Of a stretch of 64,000 nt of DNA, positions 33,197 to 44,468 are shown piece after piece. The notes beneath the pieces were generated by a model. The model was not told where the DNA came from and searched no databases. It saw only the letters and a program-made list of their open reading frames with translations. The position numbers and the translations under genes were made by a program. Source of the stretch: UBA1479 sp048263775 (GTDB lineage Bacteria > Pseudomonadota > Alphaproteobacteria > Rhodospirillales > Casp-alpha2). Each line of letters opens with the position of its first letter. Within the stretch, counting starts at the first letter, position 1. The stretch covers positions 186,001 to 250,000 of the forward strand of contig JBLXDU010000004.1 of NCBI GenBank assembly GCA_048263775.1, written 5' to 3'.

Positions 33197-34045
33197 TTAA
33201 TTTAACTTGGCCCGCAATTCCTGCAACAGCAAGGACGCCTCATATCCGTTTTCCTCGCCGGGGGCGCGTTTGAGGTATTCCTCCAGCGCCTCGACGGCGC
33301 GGGCGACGCGGTCGAGGCGCGCGTTGACGATCCCGGCTTCGCGCCACAGATGCCCGGTATCGGGGGCGATCAACAGCATCAGGGAAATCGTGTCGGCGGC
33401 GTCGGCCAATTCGCCCCGCTGCATCTGGCGCACGCGAATATTGTCCTCCAGCCGCAGCACGACCTGCCGTGCCGTCATTTCCGAAAGATAGCGCGGATGC
33501 AGTTCGGCATCGGACCCGGCCATGGTCTTCAGCATGTCGCGCAGGTCCGGCGGCGTCAGTTCGCGTCCGCCTTCGAATAAGTCGAGGATCATGCGCCCGC
33601 CGGCATCGTCCAGGCGGACCAGGAAGCGGCCCGGAAAATCCAGACCGACCAGGGACCAGCCCAGGCGGTTGCAGACTTCCATGTAGACAATGCCGAGGGC
33701 CACCGGCAAGCCGCGCCGGGTGTCGATGACGCGGGCCAGGTTGGCGGCGTCCAGATCCTCGAACACGCTTTCGTTGCCGCCGTATCCGTAGCGCCGATCG
33801 ATGACCTGGATCAGGGCCTCGTACTGGTCCGCCAGGGTCGGTGTACCGGGGCCGGCGTAATCGGCGACCTCCTTGGTCAGGCGCGCAAAATGGCGTTCAT
33901 AAGGCCCCAGGTTGAGACCCGGCAGGCGCGCCGCCGCCAGATGCAGGGCGGCGTCGGCGATGGGAAAGTCGGCGTCGTCACGGCGGCCGATCTCACCGAG
34001 CGCGCGTCGCACGTCGTCGGCCAGGATGCCGGGATTGCCGGCCAT
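33197..34045 (-). CDS. SirB1 family protein (transglutaminase-like, with TPR-like tail)
   Basis: A 282-residue protein of the SirB1/YchA family. The central transglutaminase-like domain includes YGYGGNESVFEDLDAANL and RRGLPVALGIVYMEVC, and the C-terminal helices (AADTISLMLLIAPDTGHLWREAG) form TPR-like pairs. The usual catalytic cysteine is not evident at the family position, so it may be non-enzymatic. The function of the family is unclear. It is 3 nt from the upstream BON-domain gene, so the pair are co-transcribed. Confidence 0.88.
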   Translation of the reverse strand: MAGNPGILADDVRRALGEIGRRDDADFPIADAALHLAAARLPGLNLGPYERHFARLTKEVADYAGPGTPTLADQYEALIQVIDRRYGYGGNESVFEDLDAANLARVIDTRRGLPVALGIVYMEVCNRLGWSLVGLDFPGRFLVRLDDAGGRMILDLFEGGRELTPPDLRDMLKTMAGSDAELHPRYLSEMTARQVVLRLEDNIRVRQMQRGELADAADTISLMLLIAPDTGHLWREAGIVNARLDRVARAVEALEEYLKRAPGEENGYEASLLLQELRAKLN

Positions 34046-34048
34046 TGC

Positions 34049-34723
34049 TCAGGACGCCTTCTTCGGTTGATCGGCGGCGGGAGCTTCGGGGGCTTTGATG
34101 CGGACATGGCTGATCACGTCGCGGACCCGGGAAATGCCCCGGGCATGGCCCAGCACGCGATCGAGCTCGGCCTGGCTTTGCGCGGCACCCAGCAGGTAGA
34201 CCACGGCGTTTTCCGTCTCGATGATGTAATTGATGGCCTGGACGTCCTTGTCGAAGGTCAATTTGGTCGTCAACTGGGCCGAAATCCAACTGTCGATCGC
34301 CGAATCAGACAGCGACGTGTCGCCGACGGCCAGTTCGTTGATGACTTCCTCGATGCCTTCGACCTCCCAGGTCAGGCGCACGGCCTTGGCGCGGATGTCC
34401 TCGGTCTTGACCGTGCCGGTCAACATGGCGCGGCGGTTGTAGACCTTGACGCTGCCGTCGACGGCGAGCGTGTCGCCGGTTTCCAGGTCGTAGTTCAGCC
34501 ATTTGCCGCGCACCCGCGTGGCCAGCCCGGCGTCGCGGGCGACACCCTGCACCCCCCGGTCGTCCATGGCGGCGACGCCCACGGTCGCCCCCGCGCCGAC
34601 GGCGGCGCCGACACAGCCGGTCAACCCGGTCGCGGCGCCCAGCAACAGCAGGGCGGCAAACAGGCGGGGCAGGGCAGGGGTGGTGTGGGGGTTTGCTCGG
34701 GACGGTCGAATAGGTGCGGCCAT
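34049..34723 (-). CDS. BON-domain lipoprotein
   Basis: A 224-residue lipoprotein with the lipobox GLTGC at about residue 38 and two BON domains, one starting around VRGKWLNYDLETG and the second around WISAQLTTKLTFDKDVQAIN. BON domains occur in periplasmic proteins that bind membranes and phospholipids, such as OsmY and DolP. The acidic-lysine tail is short. The ATG at 34721-34723 follows AGGAG; the ATG at 34744 would add seven residues. Confidence 0.9.
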   Translation of the reverse strand: MAAPIRPSRANPHTTPALPRLFAALLLLGAATGLTGCVGAAVGAGATVGVAAMDDRGVQGVARDAGLATRVRGKWLNYDLETGDTLAVDGSVKVYNRRAMLTGTVKTEDIRAKAVRLTWEVEGIEEVINELAVGDTSLSDSAIDSWISAQLTTKLTFDKDVQAINYIIETENAVVYLLGAAQSQAELDRVLGHARGISRVRDVISHVRIKAPEAPAADQPKKAS

Positions 34724-34870
34724 GGTGCTTGATATCTCCTGCATTGGACGGTCCCCGGTCGGCGGGCATTCTAGCGCCGGTCCGGGCCGGCGACAAATTC
34801 TCCGGCACGGGCTTCCGGGGATAAAGACATAGGATAAAGGATGGAATATGCGGTTTTCATGGCACTGGGG

Positions 34871-35257
34871 TCAGCCCAGGCCGGGCCGCCAGGCGTCCTT
34901 CAGATGTTTCAGCCGCCAGCCCCCGGCGACCACGATCAGATCGAATCGCCAGTCCAGGCCGGCCAGGTCGGGGCGGGTGCGCATGAAGGCCTCGGCGGCG
35001 CGCAGGATGCGGTCCCGCTGGCGGGGGGACAGGGCCTCCGTGCCGGTCTCCAGGCTGGCCCGCGCCTTGATCTCGGCGAACAGCAGAACCCGTCCTCGTC
35101 GTGCGATCAGGTCGATCTCGCCCGCGGGCGTGCGCGCCCGGCGGGCCAGGATGCGATGGCCCTTTAGGATCAGCAGCAAGGCGGCCAGCGCCTCCGCCCC
35201 GCGGCCGCGTCTTTCGGCGCGGCGGCGGCTGTCCGTGCCGGGCGCCGCTCGGGTCAT
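34871..35257 (-). CDS. YraN/UPF0102 family protein, predicted endonuclease-like
   Basis: A 128-residue protein with a PD-(D/E)XK-like core: TPAGEIDLIARRGRVLLFAEIKAR contains the E-x-D and ExK-type residues. Family function is unproven though the fold is that of endonucleases. The ATG overlaps the stop codon of rsmI by four bases (ATGA), a common neighbour of this family. Confidence 0.92.
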   Translation of the reverse strand: MTRAAPGTDSRRRAERRGRGAEALAALLLILKGHRILARRARTPAGEIDLIARRGRVLLFAEIKARASLETGTEALSPRQRDRILRAAEAFMRTRPDLAGLDWRFDLIVVAGGWRLKHLKDAWRPGLG

Positions 35258-36189
35258 CCTTGTTTGTGCGCCGGGGCGCGGGCCCGTTTCAGCTCCAGCG
35301 CCCGGGCATAGACGGCCTTGCGCGGTTGGCCGGTGCGCGCCGCGACCTCGGCCGCGGCGTCCTTGACGGACCCCTTGGCCAGGGCCTCGGCCAGCAAGGC
35401 GTCGATGTCCGCCGCCGTTGCCGCCGCCTCGGCGCCGGGCGGGCCGGTGACGACGCAGATCTCGCCCCGGGGCGGGCCGGCCTCGGCATAATGGGCGGCC
35501 AGTTCGTCCAACGTGCCGCGTCGAACTTCTTCGAATTTCTTGGTCAGCTCACGGGCCACGGCGGCCGGGCGGGGGCCCAGGACCTGGGCCATGTCGGCCA
35601 GGGATGCGGCCAGACGCGGCCCCGATTCCATGAACATCAGGGTCGCCGGCACGGTGGCGATTTCCGCCAGGGCCGTGCGCCGGGCCGCCCCCTTGGCGGG
35701 CAGAAAGCCCTGAAAGAAGAAACGGTCCGTCGGCAGTCCCGACAGGGTCAGCGCCATCAGCGGCGCCGACGGTCCCGGCACGGCGGTCACGGAAACGCCT
35801 TCTTCGACGCAGGCGGCGACCAGCTTGTAACCCGGGTCGGAGACCAGGGGCGTGCCGGCGTCCGACACCAACGCCACGCTGCCGCCGCTTTTGATGCGTT
35901 CCATGATCTGCGGCCGGCGGTGGGCCGCGTTGTGGTCGTGATAGGCAAGCAGGCGGCCGCTGTCACCGCGCTTGATGCCCAGGATCATCAGCAGCTTGCC
36001 GGTCACCCGGGTGTCCTCGCAGGCGATCAAATCGGCGCGGGCGAGAACGTCACGCGCCCGGGCGCTGATGTCTCCGGCGTTGCCGATGGGTGTCGAGACC
36101 AGATACAGTGCGGCCTCCAACGGGGCGCCGTCCGGCGCCCGCACGTCCTTGGCAGAAATTTCCGGCGGATCATCGGATGAACAGGTCAT
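35254..36189 (-). CDS. rsmI: 16S rRNA (cytidine1402-2'-O)-methyltransferase RsmI
   Basis: A 311-residue SAM methyltransferase that 2'-O-methylates C1402 of 16S rRNA. Blocks LYLVSTPIGNAGDIS, CEDTRVTGKLL, SDAGTPLVSDPG, AVPGPSAPLMALTLSGLPTD and RRGEICVVTGPP-like segments are the tetrapyrrole-methylase fold signature. The chosen ATG at 36187-36189 overlaps the divergent gene start by 13 bp; a downstream GTG would avoid this. A lysine-rich C-terminus (RARAPAHKQG) follows. Its length is consistent with the family. Confidence 0.95.
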   Translation of the reverse strand: MTCSSDDPPEISAKDVRAPDGAPLEAALYLVSTPIGNAGDISARARDVLARADLIACEDTRVTGKLLMILGIKRGDSGRLLAYHDHNAAHRRPQIMERIKSGGSVALVSDAGTPLVSDPGYKLVAACVEEGVSVTAVPGPSAPLMALTLSGLPTDRFFFQGFLPAKGAARRTALAEIATVPATLMFMESGPRLAASLADMAQVLGPRPAAVARELTKKFEEVRRGTLDELAAHYAEAGPPRGEICVVTGPPGAEAAATAADIDALLAEALAKGSVKDAAAEVAARTGQPRKAVYARALELKRARAPAHKQG

Positions 36190-37613
36190 ATTCGCAAAAC
36201 GCCCTTTCGCGCCCGGTCGTGGCCGTGATCGCCCTGGCCGTGATGGTGCTGCCGTTGTTGGCCGCGTGCCAATCTTCGTCATTCGGCGGGTTAATTCAAG
36301 GCGGCAAGTCCAAGTCGGAGACGCCGTCCCGGCCCATCGTCTCGGGTCCGCGCACGCCGCCGCCGCCGACCTATGCGGTGACGCCGGTGCCGCGCCCGGC
36401 CCCGCCACCCCTGACGCAAGCCGCCCCGGCGGAACCGGCCCAGGCCCAGACCACGACCATCACCGCCCCCGACGACGGCGCGGTCCGGGTTGCCCTGCTG
36501 CTGCCGCTGTCGGGGCAGAACGCGGGCGTCGGCCAGGCGTTGTTGAACGCGGCGCAGATGGCGCTGTTTTCCTTCGCCGACGACAAGTTCAAGCTTTTGA
36601 CCCATGACACCCGGGGCACGCCCGAAGGGGCGGCCGAGGCGGCGCAGCTCGCGATTGGCGACGGGGCGCGGTTGATCCTGGGCCCGTTGCTGTCGGCCAA
36701 CGTGCGCGGGGCGGCCTCCGTCGCGCGCCAGGCCGGGGTGCCGGTGATGGCTTTTTCCTCGGATCGTTCGGTCGCCGGTGACGGGGTTTTTACCCTCGGC
36801 TTTCTGCCCCGCGCCCAGGTTGAGCGGGTGATCTCCTTTGCCCGTGAACGGGGGGTCGTGCGGTTCGCCGCCATGGCGCCGGACAATGCCTATGGCCGCA
36901 CGGTGCTGGATGCCTTCAAGGCCGCCGTCGGCCGCGCCGGTGGCGAGATTGCGCGGCTTGAGGTCTATAACCCCGACGCCGACGATTTCTCCGCCGTGGT
37001 CCGCGACATGGCCGATTACGAATTCCGCCGCCAGACCCTGCTCAATCAGAAGAAAGAGCTGGAGGGCAAGGAGGATGAAGTCTCCAAGGCCGCCCTGGCG
37101 CGCCTGGAGAATTTACAGACCATGGGCGACCTGCCCTATGACGCGCTTTTGGTCGCCGACGGCGGCAAGCGCCTGCAGGCGATCGCGGCCTTGCTGCCGT
37201 TCTACGACATCGATCCCAACAAGGTGCGCATGCTGGGCACCGGACAATGGGACGAGCCGGGCATCGGTGCCGAGCCGGCCCTGGTCGGCGGCTGGTACGC
37301 GGCGCCGCCGCCGGGCCCCCGCGCCGGGTTCGAAAAGGAATATCAGGACGTTTACGGTGAAGCGCCGCCACGGCTTGCGACCATCGCCTATGACGCGGCG
37401 GCACTTGCCGCCGTGCTGGCCCAATTGCCCGGGTCCGACCGATTTACCGCCAAACTGATCGCCAATCCCAACGGCTTCGCCGGGCGCGACGGCATCTTCC
37501 GTTTCCTGCCCGACGGCACGTCGGAACGGGGCCTTGCCATCCTTCAGGTCCGCCAGCGCGGCGCCGTGGTCATCGACAAGGCGCCGGCGACCTTCCAGGC
37601 GAACACCAATTAG
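36177..37613 (+). CDS. Penicillin-binding protein activator, LpoA/YraM-like lipoprotein
   Basis: A 478-residue lipoprotein. The signal segment VIALAVMVLPLLAAC has the lipobox LLAAC, followed by a proline-rich linker to about residue 90. The rest is a periplasmic-binding-protein-like fold (VRVALLLPLSGQNAGVGQALLNAA, ILGPLLSANV, VMAFSSDRSVAG). The LpoA family activates penicillin-binding proteins at the outer membrane in gammaproteobacteria; the alphaproteobacterial members are annotated by homology. It is divergent from rsmI, a usual neighbour. Confidence 0.88.
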   Translation: MNRSYSQNALSRPVVAVIALAVMVLPLLAACQSSSFGGLIQGGKSKSETPSRPIVSGPRTPPPPTYAVTPVPRPAPPPLTQAAPAEPAQAQTTTITAPDDGAVRVALLLPLSGQNAGVGQALLNAAQMALFSFADDKFKLLTHDTRGTPEGAAEAAQLAIGDGARLILGPLLSANVRGAASVARQAGVPVMAFSSDRSVAGDGVFTLGFLPRAQVERVISFARERGVVRFAAMAPDNAYGRTVLDAFKAAVGRAGGEIARLEVYNPDADDFSAVVRDMADYEFRRQTLLNQKKELEGKEDEVSKAALARLENLQTMGDLPYDALLVADGGKRLQAIAALLPFYDIDPNKVRMLGTGQWDEPGIGAEPALVGGWYAAPPPGPRAGFEKEYQDVYGEAPPRLATIAYDAAALAAVLAQLPGSDRFTAKLIANPNGFAGRDGIFRFLPDGTSERGLAILQVRQRGAVVIDKAPATFQANTN

Positions 37614-37630
37614 CGAACGAGCAGCCCCGA

Positions 37631-38782
37631 TTACGTCGCCAGCAACGATGCGAGCAGGCTGTTGAGCCGGAGCCGCCCCTCGGCGGTGGCGGCGATGCGC
37701 GTTTTGTCCAGTTCCACGTAACCGGCACCGACCGCATAGGCGAGCTTCGACGGGTTGATCAGGGTCAGCACGTCGCGCCCGGCCTGGGCCTGAAAACGGG
37801 TGCGGTCGATGCCCTCGGTCAGGCGCAGGCCCATGATGACGCGCTCTTCCGCGCGGTCGCCGTCGTCCAGAAGCCGTCTTTTGGCCGTGCCGTGGCCCTT
37901 GGATTCGACAAGGTCCAGCCAGCGTTCGGGATTATGGACCTGATGGGTGCCCCAGTCCCGGGCTCCGCCGTCGCCCGTCAGGGCCAGGCGGCCGTGCGCC
38001 CCGGGCCCGACGCCGACATAATCCCAGCCGCGCCAGATGTTCAGGTTGTGTCGGCATTCGTGGCCCGGGCGGGCATGGTTGGAAATTTCGTAGGCCGGCA
38101 GGCCGGCTTCGCCCAGAAGCTCTTGCGTGATGTCGAACAGGGCGGCGCCCAATTCGCCCTCGGCGGCCTTCACGCCGTCCTTGTGGAAGGGCGTGCCGGA
38201 TTCGATGGTCAATTGATAGAACGACAGGTGCGGCCCGGCGAAGGTCAGGGCCTCCCGCAATTCCTGACGCCATTTATCCTTTGTTTGTTCAGGCCTTGCG
38301 TAAATAAGATCAAACGAAAACTCTTCAAAATGATCGCGCGCCCCGACCAGGGCCCGGCGCGCCGCCTGGGCATCGTGGCGGCGGCCGAGGGCGGAAAGCG
38401 CCGCATCGTCGAAGGATTGCACGCCGACGGACAGCCGCGTCACCCCGGCGGCCTTGAGGTCGGGAAAGGTCGCGATTTCCGCACTCGACGGATTGGCCTC
38501 CAGGCTGACTTCCATATCCTCGGCACAGGGCCACAAATCCCGGATGCCCTGGATCACGGCGGCCACGGTTTCCGCTTTCATCAAGGATGGGGTGCCGCCG
38601 CCGAAAAACACGGTGGTCACGCTGCGGTCTTGGGTATCCGCCGCGTAATGGGCCAGGTCGGCGATCAGGGCCTTGGCCCAGCGCGCTTGGTCAACCGCGT
38701 CCTGAACGTGGCTGTTGAAGTCGCAATAGGGGCATTTGGATTCGCAGAACGGCCAATGCACGTAGACGCCGAAGGGGGTCAT
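37631..38782 (-). CDS. hemW: Radical SAM haem chaperone HemW
   Basis: A 383-residue radical SAM protein. FGVYVHWPFCESKCPYCDF carries the CxxxCxxC motif at C13, C17 and C20 plus a fourth cysteine. FFGGGTPSLM, DMEVSLEANPSS, LSVGVQSFDD and GAGAHG-like VGPGAHGRL fit HemW, formerly called coproporphyrinogen oxidase-like. HemW is a haem chaperone rather than an oxygen-independent coproporphyrinogen III oxidase in tested cases. The gene follows rdgB by 10 nt. Confidence 0.96.
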   Translation of the reverse strand: MTPFGVYVHWPFCESKCPYCDFNSHVQDAVDQARWAKALIADLAHYAADTQDRSVTTVFFGGGTPSLMKAETVAAVIQGIRDLWPCAEDMEVSLEANPSSAEIATFPDLKAAGVTRLSVGVQSFDDAALSALGRRHDAQAARRALVGARDHFEEFSFDLIYARPEQTKDKWRQELREALTFAGPHLSFYQLTIESGTPFHKDGVKAAEGELGAALFDITQELLGEAGLPAYEISNHARPGHECRHNLNIWRGWDYVGVGPGAHGRLALTGDGGARDWGTHQVHNPERWLDLVESKGHGTAKRRLLDDGDRAEERVIMGLRLTEGIDRTRFQAQAGRDVLTLINPSKLAYAVGAGYVELDKTRIAATAEGRLRLNSLLASLLAT

Positions 38783-38792
38783 CGCGGCGGGG

Positions 38793-39398
38793 TCAGCCCC
38801 GGCCCTTGAAACAGGCCGCGACCAGCTGTTCGAAGGCATGGGCGCGGTGGCTGATGTGGTGCTTGGCGGCGGGTTCCATCTCGGCGAAGGTGATGAAATA
38901 GCCCTCGGGCTGGAAGATCGGATCGTAGCCGAAGCCCTTGTCGCCCGTGGGCGGCCAGATGATGTCGCCGTCGACCCGGCCTTCGAATACTTCCGAATGG
39001 CCGTCGGGCCAGGCCAGGGCCAGGGCGCAAACGAAGTGCGCCCGCCGGTCCTCGGATTCCAGGACCAGTTCCCAAACCCGCGCCATGGCCTCGCCGAAAT
39101 CCTTTTCAGGCCCGGCCCAGCGCGCCGAATGGATGCCGGGGGCCCCGCCCAGGGCATCGACGGCAAGGCCTGAATCATCGGCCAGGGCCGGCAGGCCGGA
39201 GGCATCGGCCGCCGCCCGCGCCTTGATCAGGGCGTTGGCTTTGAAGCTGTCGCCGTCTTCGACGGGTTCCGGCAGACCCAGATCCCCGGCCGAGGTCACG
39301 GCGACCCCGAAGGGCGTCAGCAGATCGCTGATTTCCCGCAATTTGCCCGGGTTGTGCGTGGCGATGACCAGTTGGTCTTCCGTGAACGCCCGGGCCAT
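38793..39398 (-). CDS. rdgB: Non-canonical purine NTP pyrophosphatase (RdgB/HAM1)
   Basis: A 201-residue inosine/xanthosine triphosphatase. The N-terminal IATHNPGKLREI, the DGDSFKANALIKA and DDSGLAVDALGGAPGIHSARWAG motifs and the GKGFGYDPIF-like GDKGFGYDPIFQPEG segment are the family signature. It hydrolyses dITP and XTP to keep them out of DNA. It lies between rph and hemW in the same direction, a common order. Confidence 0.97.
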   Translation of the reverse strand: MARAFTEDQLVIATHNPGKLREISDLLTPFGVAVTSAGDLGLPEPVEDGDSFKANALIKARAAADASGLPALADDSGLAVDALGGAPGIHSARWAGPEKDFGEAMARVWELVLESEDRRAHFVCALALAWPDGHSEVFEGRVDGDIIWPPTGDKGFGYDPIFQPEGYFITFAEMEPAAKHHISHRAHAFEQLVAACFKGRG

Positions 39399-39402
39399 GA
39401 CG

Positions 39403-40122
39403 CTATTCCAATCCGATGGCCCGGCGTTGCGCCTGGCACAATTCGTCGACGCCCTTGCGGGCCAGGGCCATCAGGTCGTCGAACTGGGCCGGGGAAAACG
39501 GCGCGTCTTCGGCCGTGCCCTGGATTTCCACGATGCCGCCGCGCCCGGTGAACACGAAGTTGGCGTCGGCCTGGGCCGAGGAATCCTCGGCGTAATCGAG
39601 ATCGAGAACCTGATTGTCCTTGAAGATGCCGCAGGACACGGCGGCGACCTGATCGGTCAGCGGAATGGCTTTCATCAGGCCGAGGTCGACGCAGCGCTGA
39701 AACGCCAGGTGCAGCGCCACATAGGACCCGGTGATGGCCGCCGTGCGGGTGCCGCCGTCGGCCTGGATCACGTCGCAGTCCAGGCGGACCTGAATTTCGC
39801 CCATCGCCTTCAGATCGGTGATCGCGCGCAAGCTGCGGCCGATCAGGCGCTGAATTTCCTGGGTCCGGCCCGATTGCCCGCCGCGCGCGGCCTCGCGGTT
39901 GGTGCGGCTGTGGGTCGAACGCGGCAGCATGCCGTATTCCGCCGTGACCCAGCCCTTGCCGGAATCGCGCATCCAGCCGGGCACCCGTTCCTCCACCGTG
40001 GCGGCGCAGAGCACATGGGTTTCGCCGAACCGTGCCATGCACGATCCCTCGGCATACTTGGCGTATCCCGGCTCCAGCACGATGTCGCGCAACTGATCGG
40101 CGGCGCGGCCCGATGGTCTCAT
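39403..40122 (-). CDS. rph: Ribonuclease PH
   Basis: A 239-residue phosphorolytic 3'-exoribonuclease that matures tRNA 3' ends. It starts MRPSGRAADQLRDIVLEPGY, with GSCMARFGETHVLCAATVEE, the substrate-binding RSLRAITDLKAMGEIQVRLDCDV and phosphate-binding QADGGTRTAAITGSYVAL. The rph-rdgB-hemW order runs divergently from hrcA. The 225-bp gap 40123-40347 is a shared promoter region without a CIRCE element. Confidence 0.97.
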   Translation of the reverse strand: MRPSGRAADQLRDIVLEPGYAKYAEGSCMARFGETHVLCAATVEERVPGWMRDSGKGWVTAEYGMLPRSTHSRTNREAARGGQSGRTQEIQRLIGRSLRAITDLKAMGEIQVRLDCDVIQADGGTRTAAITGSYVALHLAFQRCVDLGLMKAIPLTDQVAAVSCGIFKDNQVLDLDYAEDSSAQADANFVFTGRGGIVEIQGTAEDAPFSPAQFDDLMALARKGVDELCQAQRRAIGLE

Positions 40123-40347
40123 ATATAAATTCCCCCCGAAGATGGTCTGTTCGGCCAGACCCTAGCCCCGCCGGGCGGTTCGGTAAACCCGGCAATTGGT
40201 CGAGGGTCCCCGGCCGGGTCCGGGAAAGATACCCGGCCCGGCAGCCATTGCGCTTCGGCGACCTGACGACTAAATTCCGCGCAAGCCCGAATTTCATTGA
40301 AACCTCATGTCCGCGACCCTGATCCGACCGCAGACCGAAACTTGGCC

Positions 40348-41403
40348 ATGATCGAAGAACTGAACGACCGTTCACGCCAGATCTTCCGGGAAATCGTCGA
40401 AAGCTTCGTCGAGACCGGCGAGCCCGTGGGTTCGCGCACCCTGGCGCGCCGCCTGCCGGTGAGCCTGTCGCCGGCGACGGTGCGCAACGTCATGGCCGAT
40501 CTCGAGGACATGGGCCTTCTGTTCTCGCCCCATACCTCGGCCGGGCGTCTGCCGACGGAAACGGGCTTGCGCCTCTATGTCGACGGCCTGCTCGAGGTCG
40601 GCAATCTGACCGAGACCGAGCGCGCCTCGATCAAAAGCCAATGCGCCGGCACCGCCAATTCGGTCGAGGGGCTGCTGGCGCAGGCGACGCAGACGCTTTC
40701 GGGTTTGGCCCATTGCGCATCCCTGGTGCTGGCGCCCAAGACGGAAAGCCCGCTCAAACATATTGAATTCGTGCACCTCAGCCCGGGCCGGGCCCTCGTT
40801 ATCCTGGTCACGGAATCGGGGGTGGTCGAAAACCGCATCATGGAAATTCCCATGGACCTGCCGGCCTCAGCCCTGGTCCAGGCGACCAATTATCTGTCGG
40901 CGAAACTGGTCGGGCGCAGCATTTCCGACGCCTACGACGGCATCATGTCCGAGCTGGAAAACCAGCGGGCACAACTTGATGAGCTGACGGCGAAACTGGT
41001 CGAAGGCGGCCTTGCGACCTGGGCCGGCGGCGATACCGGGCCGGGCGGGTCGCTCATCGTGCGCGGCCAGGCCCATCTGCTGGAAGACGTCACCCTGGTC
41101 ACCGACCTGGAACGCATCCGGGGCCTGTTCTCGGCGCTCGAGACCAAGGAGCAGATGCTCAAAATCCTGTCCATGGCCGACCGCGCCGACGGGGTGCAGA
41201 TCTTCATCGGTGCCGACAACACCCTGTTCAACGTGTCCGGTTGCGCCATGGTCGTGCGCAGTTATCGCAACGAACAACAACAGATCATCGGCGCCGTCGG
41301 CGTGATCGGCCCGACGCGCATGAACTATTCCCGCATCATCCCCATGGTCGATTACACCGCCGATCTGATCGGTGGCTATATCGGCGCCGGGCGCCGCGGC
41401 TGA
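40348..41403 (+). CDS. hrcA: Heat-inducible transcription repressor HrcA
   Basis: A 351-residue repressor of class I heat-shock genes. The N-terminal winged helix is LNDRSRQIFREIVESFVETGEPVGSRTLARRL and PATVRNVMADLEDMGLL; the C-terminal half is the inserted dimerising dehydrogenase-like domain, ending in GVIGPTRMNYSRIIPMVDYTADLI. HrcA normally binds CIRCE inverted repeats. No CIRCE was seen in the window, so its targets, such as groESL, lie elsewhere. The ATG at 40348 matches family starts; a TTG at 40297 is an alternative. Confidence 0.95.
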   Translation: MIEELNDRSRQIFREIVESFVETGEPVGSRTLARRLPVSLSPATVRNVMADLEDMGLLFSPHTSAGRLPTETGLRLYVDGLLEVGNLTETERASIKSQCAGTANSVEGLLAQATQTLSGLAHCASLVLAPKTESPLKHIEFVHLSPGRALVILVTESGVVENRIMEIPMDLPASALVQATNYLSAKLVGRSISDAYDGIMSELENQRAQLDELTAKLVEGGLATWAGGDTGPGGSLIVRGQAHLLEDVTLVTDLERIRGLFSALETKEQMLKILSMADRADGVQIFIGADNTLFNVSGCAMVVRSYRNEQQQIIGAVGVIGPTRMNYSRIIPMVDYTADLIGGYIGAGRRG

Positions 41404-41459
41404 TCCCAGGCCGGCCGGGCCCAAACCCCAACCGCAAGGAACACCCTGAAGGAATAAAG

Positions 41460-42215
41460 ATGTCCGAGACCACACCCGAGCAAACCTCAGACAGCGCGCC
41501 CGAGGATACGGCTGCCGCCGCCGACGCGGCCCAGCCCGAAGCCCCGGCGTCCGACGCCGCGCCGGAAGGCGAGCCGCCGATCCCGTCGATGACGGCGGAC
41601 GCGGGCGAAGCCGACCCGGCCCAGCGCGTCGCCGCGCTGGAGGCCCAGCTTGCCGAAGCCAACGACCGCACGCTGCGCGCCTTGGCCGAGGCCGAAAACG
41701 TGCGCCGCCGGGCCGAACGCGACAAGCAGGACGCATCCAGGTACGCCATCGCAAACTTCGCCCGCGAAATTCTGACCGTGGGCGACAACCTGCGCAGGGC
41801 GCTCGACAGCGTCGATGCCGAGGCGCGCAAATCGTCGGAAGTGGTCGAAACCCTGATGACCGGGGTCGAGATGACGGAACGCGCCCTCTTGTCCGTGCTG
41901 GAACGCAGCGGGATCAAGCGCCTCGACCCGTTGGGCGAGCGCTTTGATTCCAACGCCCATGAGGCGCTGTTCGAAGTCCCCGACCCGACCCAGCCCCAGG
42001 GCACGGTGGCCCAGGTGATTGAAGCGGGTTATACGCTGAACGACCGCCTGCTGCGCCCGGCCAAGGTCGGCGTGACCAAGGGCGGTCCCAAGCCGGAACC
42101 CGTGGCCCCGGCCGCGGAAGAGGCGGCCCCGGCCGCCACTGAGGGCAAGGACGGCAGCAAGGCCTATGAGAAGGATGCCGGCGGTGCTGGCGGCCGGGTC
42201 GACGAGAAGCTGTAG
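41460..42215 (+). CDS. grpE: Nucleotide exchange factor GrpE
   Basis: A 251-residue GrpE. A low-complexity acidic N-terminus (~1-55) is followed by a coiled coil (RVAALEAQLAEANDRTLRALAEAENVRRRAERD) and the beta-domain (IKRLDPLGERFDSNAHEALFEVPDP, LRPAKVGVTKG). The C-terminal ~40 residues are alanine-rich and extend past the usual end of the domain. It exchanges ADP on DnaK. The ATG at 41460 has AAGGAATAAAG upstream. It lies 56 nt after hrcA and upstream of dnaK. Confidence 0.95.
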   Translation: MSETTPEQTSDSAPEDTAAAADAAQPEAPASDAAPEGEPPIPSMTADAGEADPAQRVAALEAQLAEANDRTLRALAEAENVRRRAERDKQDASRYAIANFAREILTVGDNLRRALDSVDAEARKSSEVVETLMTGVEMTERALLSVLERSGIKRLDPLGERFDSNAHEALFEVPDPTQPQGTVAQVIEAGYTLNDRLLRPAKVGVTKGGPKPEPVAPAAEEAAPAATEGKDGSKAYEKDAGGAGGRVDEKL

Positions 42216-42230
42216 AAAATGCCTGAAAAG

Positions 42231-42266
42231 CCCGGCGTTGCGGCGATTTTTTGCCGCACGGCCGGG
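42231..42266 (+). terminator. Hairpin after grpE
   Basis: Inverted repeats CCCGGC/GCCGGG (42231-42236, 42261-42266) and GCGGC/GCCGC (42240-42244, 42253-42257), with a six-T stretch in the loop. The run of T is inside the loop rather than after the stem, so this is not a standard intrinsic terminator. It may still separate the grpE and dnaK transcripts. Confidence 0.4.
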
Positions 42267-42295
42267 TTGCGGGGCGGATCACTCCCGCTTATATA
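42267..42295 (+). promoter_or_regulatory. Putative sigma-70 promoter of dnaKJ
   Basis: -35 TTGCGG (42267-42272), 17-nt spacer, -10 TATATA (42290-42295). It would leave a leader of about 200 nt before the dnaK ATG. A sigma-32 consensus was not found in this interval, though I cannot exclude a diverged one. Confidence 0.5.
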
Positions 42296-42501
42296 ACCCC
42301 CGAACCGCAATGGGTTTAAAAGCGGTTTTGGCAGGAGCCTGTTAACCCTGGGCCTTATAGACTGGTGTCGAAGATTATCGGATGCGAACTTTTCATCCGG
42401 CCGGGCATGGGTTAAGCAGCACCTGAAACAACGATGGAAGCCGCAGACGGGCGCCGCAATCGGGCCCTGGGACGGTTGGCCTTAAGGAAAGGACTGAACA
42501 C

Positions 42502-44460
<1,959 letters not shown>

Positions 44461-44468
44461 TCCGGTGG

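Noticed and set aside
40123..40347. CIRCE element upstream of hrcA
   Set aside because: I looked for TTAGCACTC-9 nt-GAGTGCTAA and found none on either strand in this gap.
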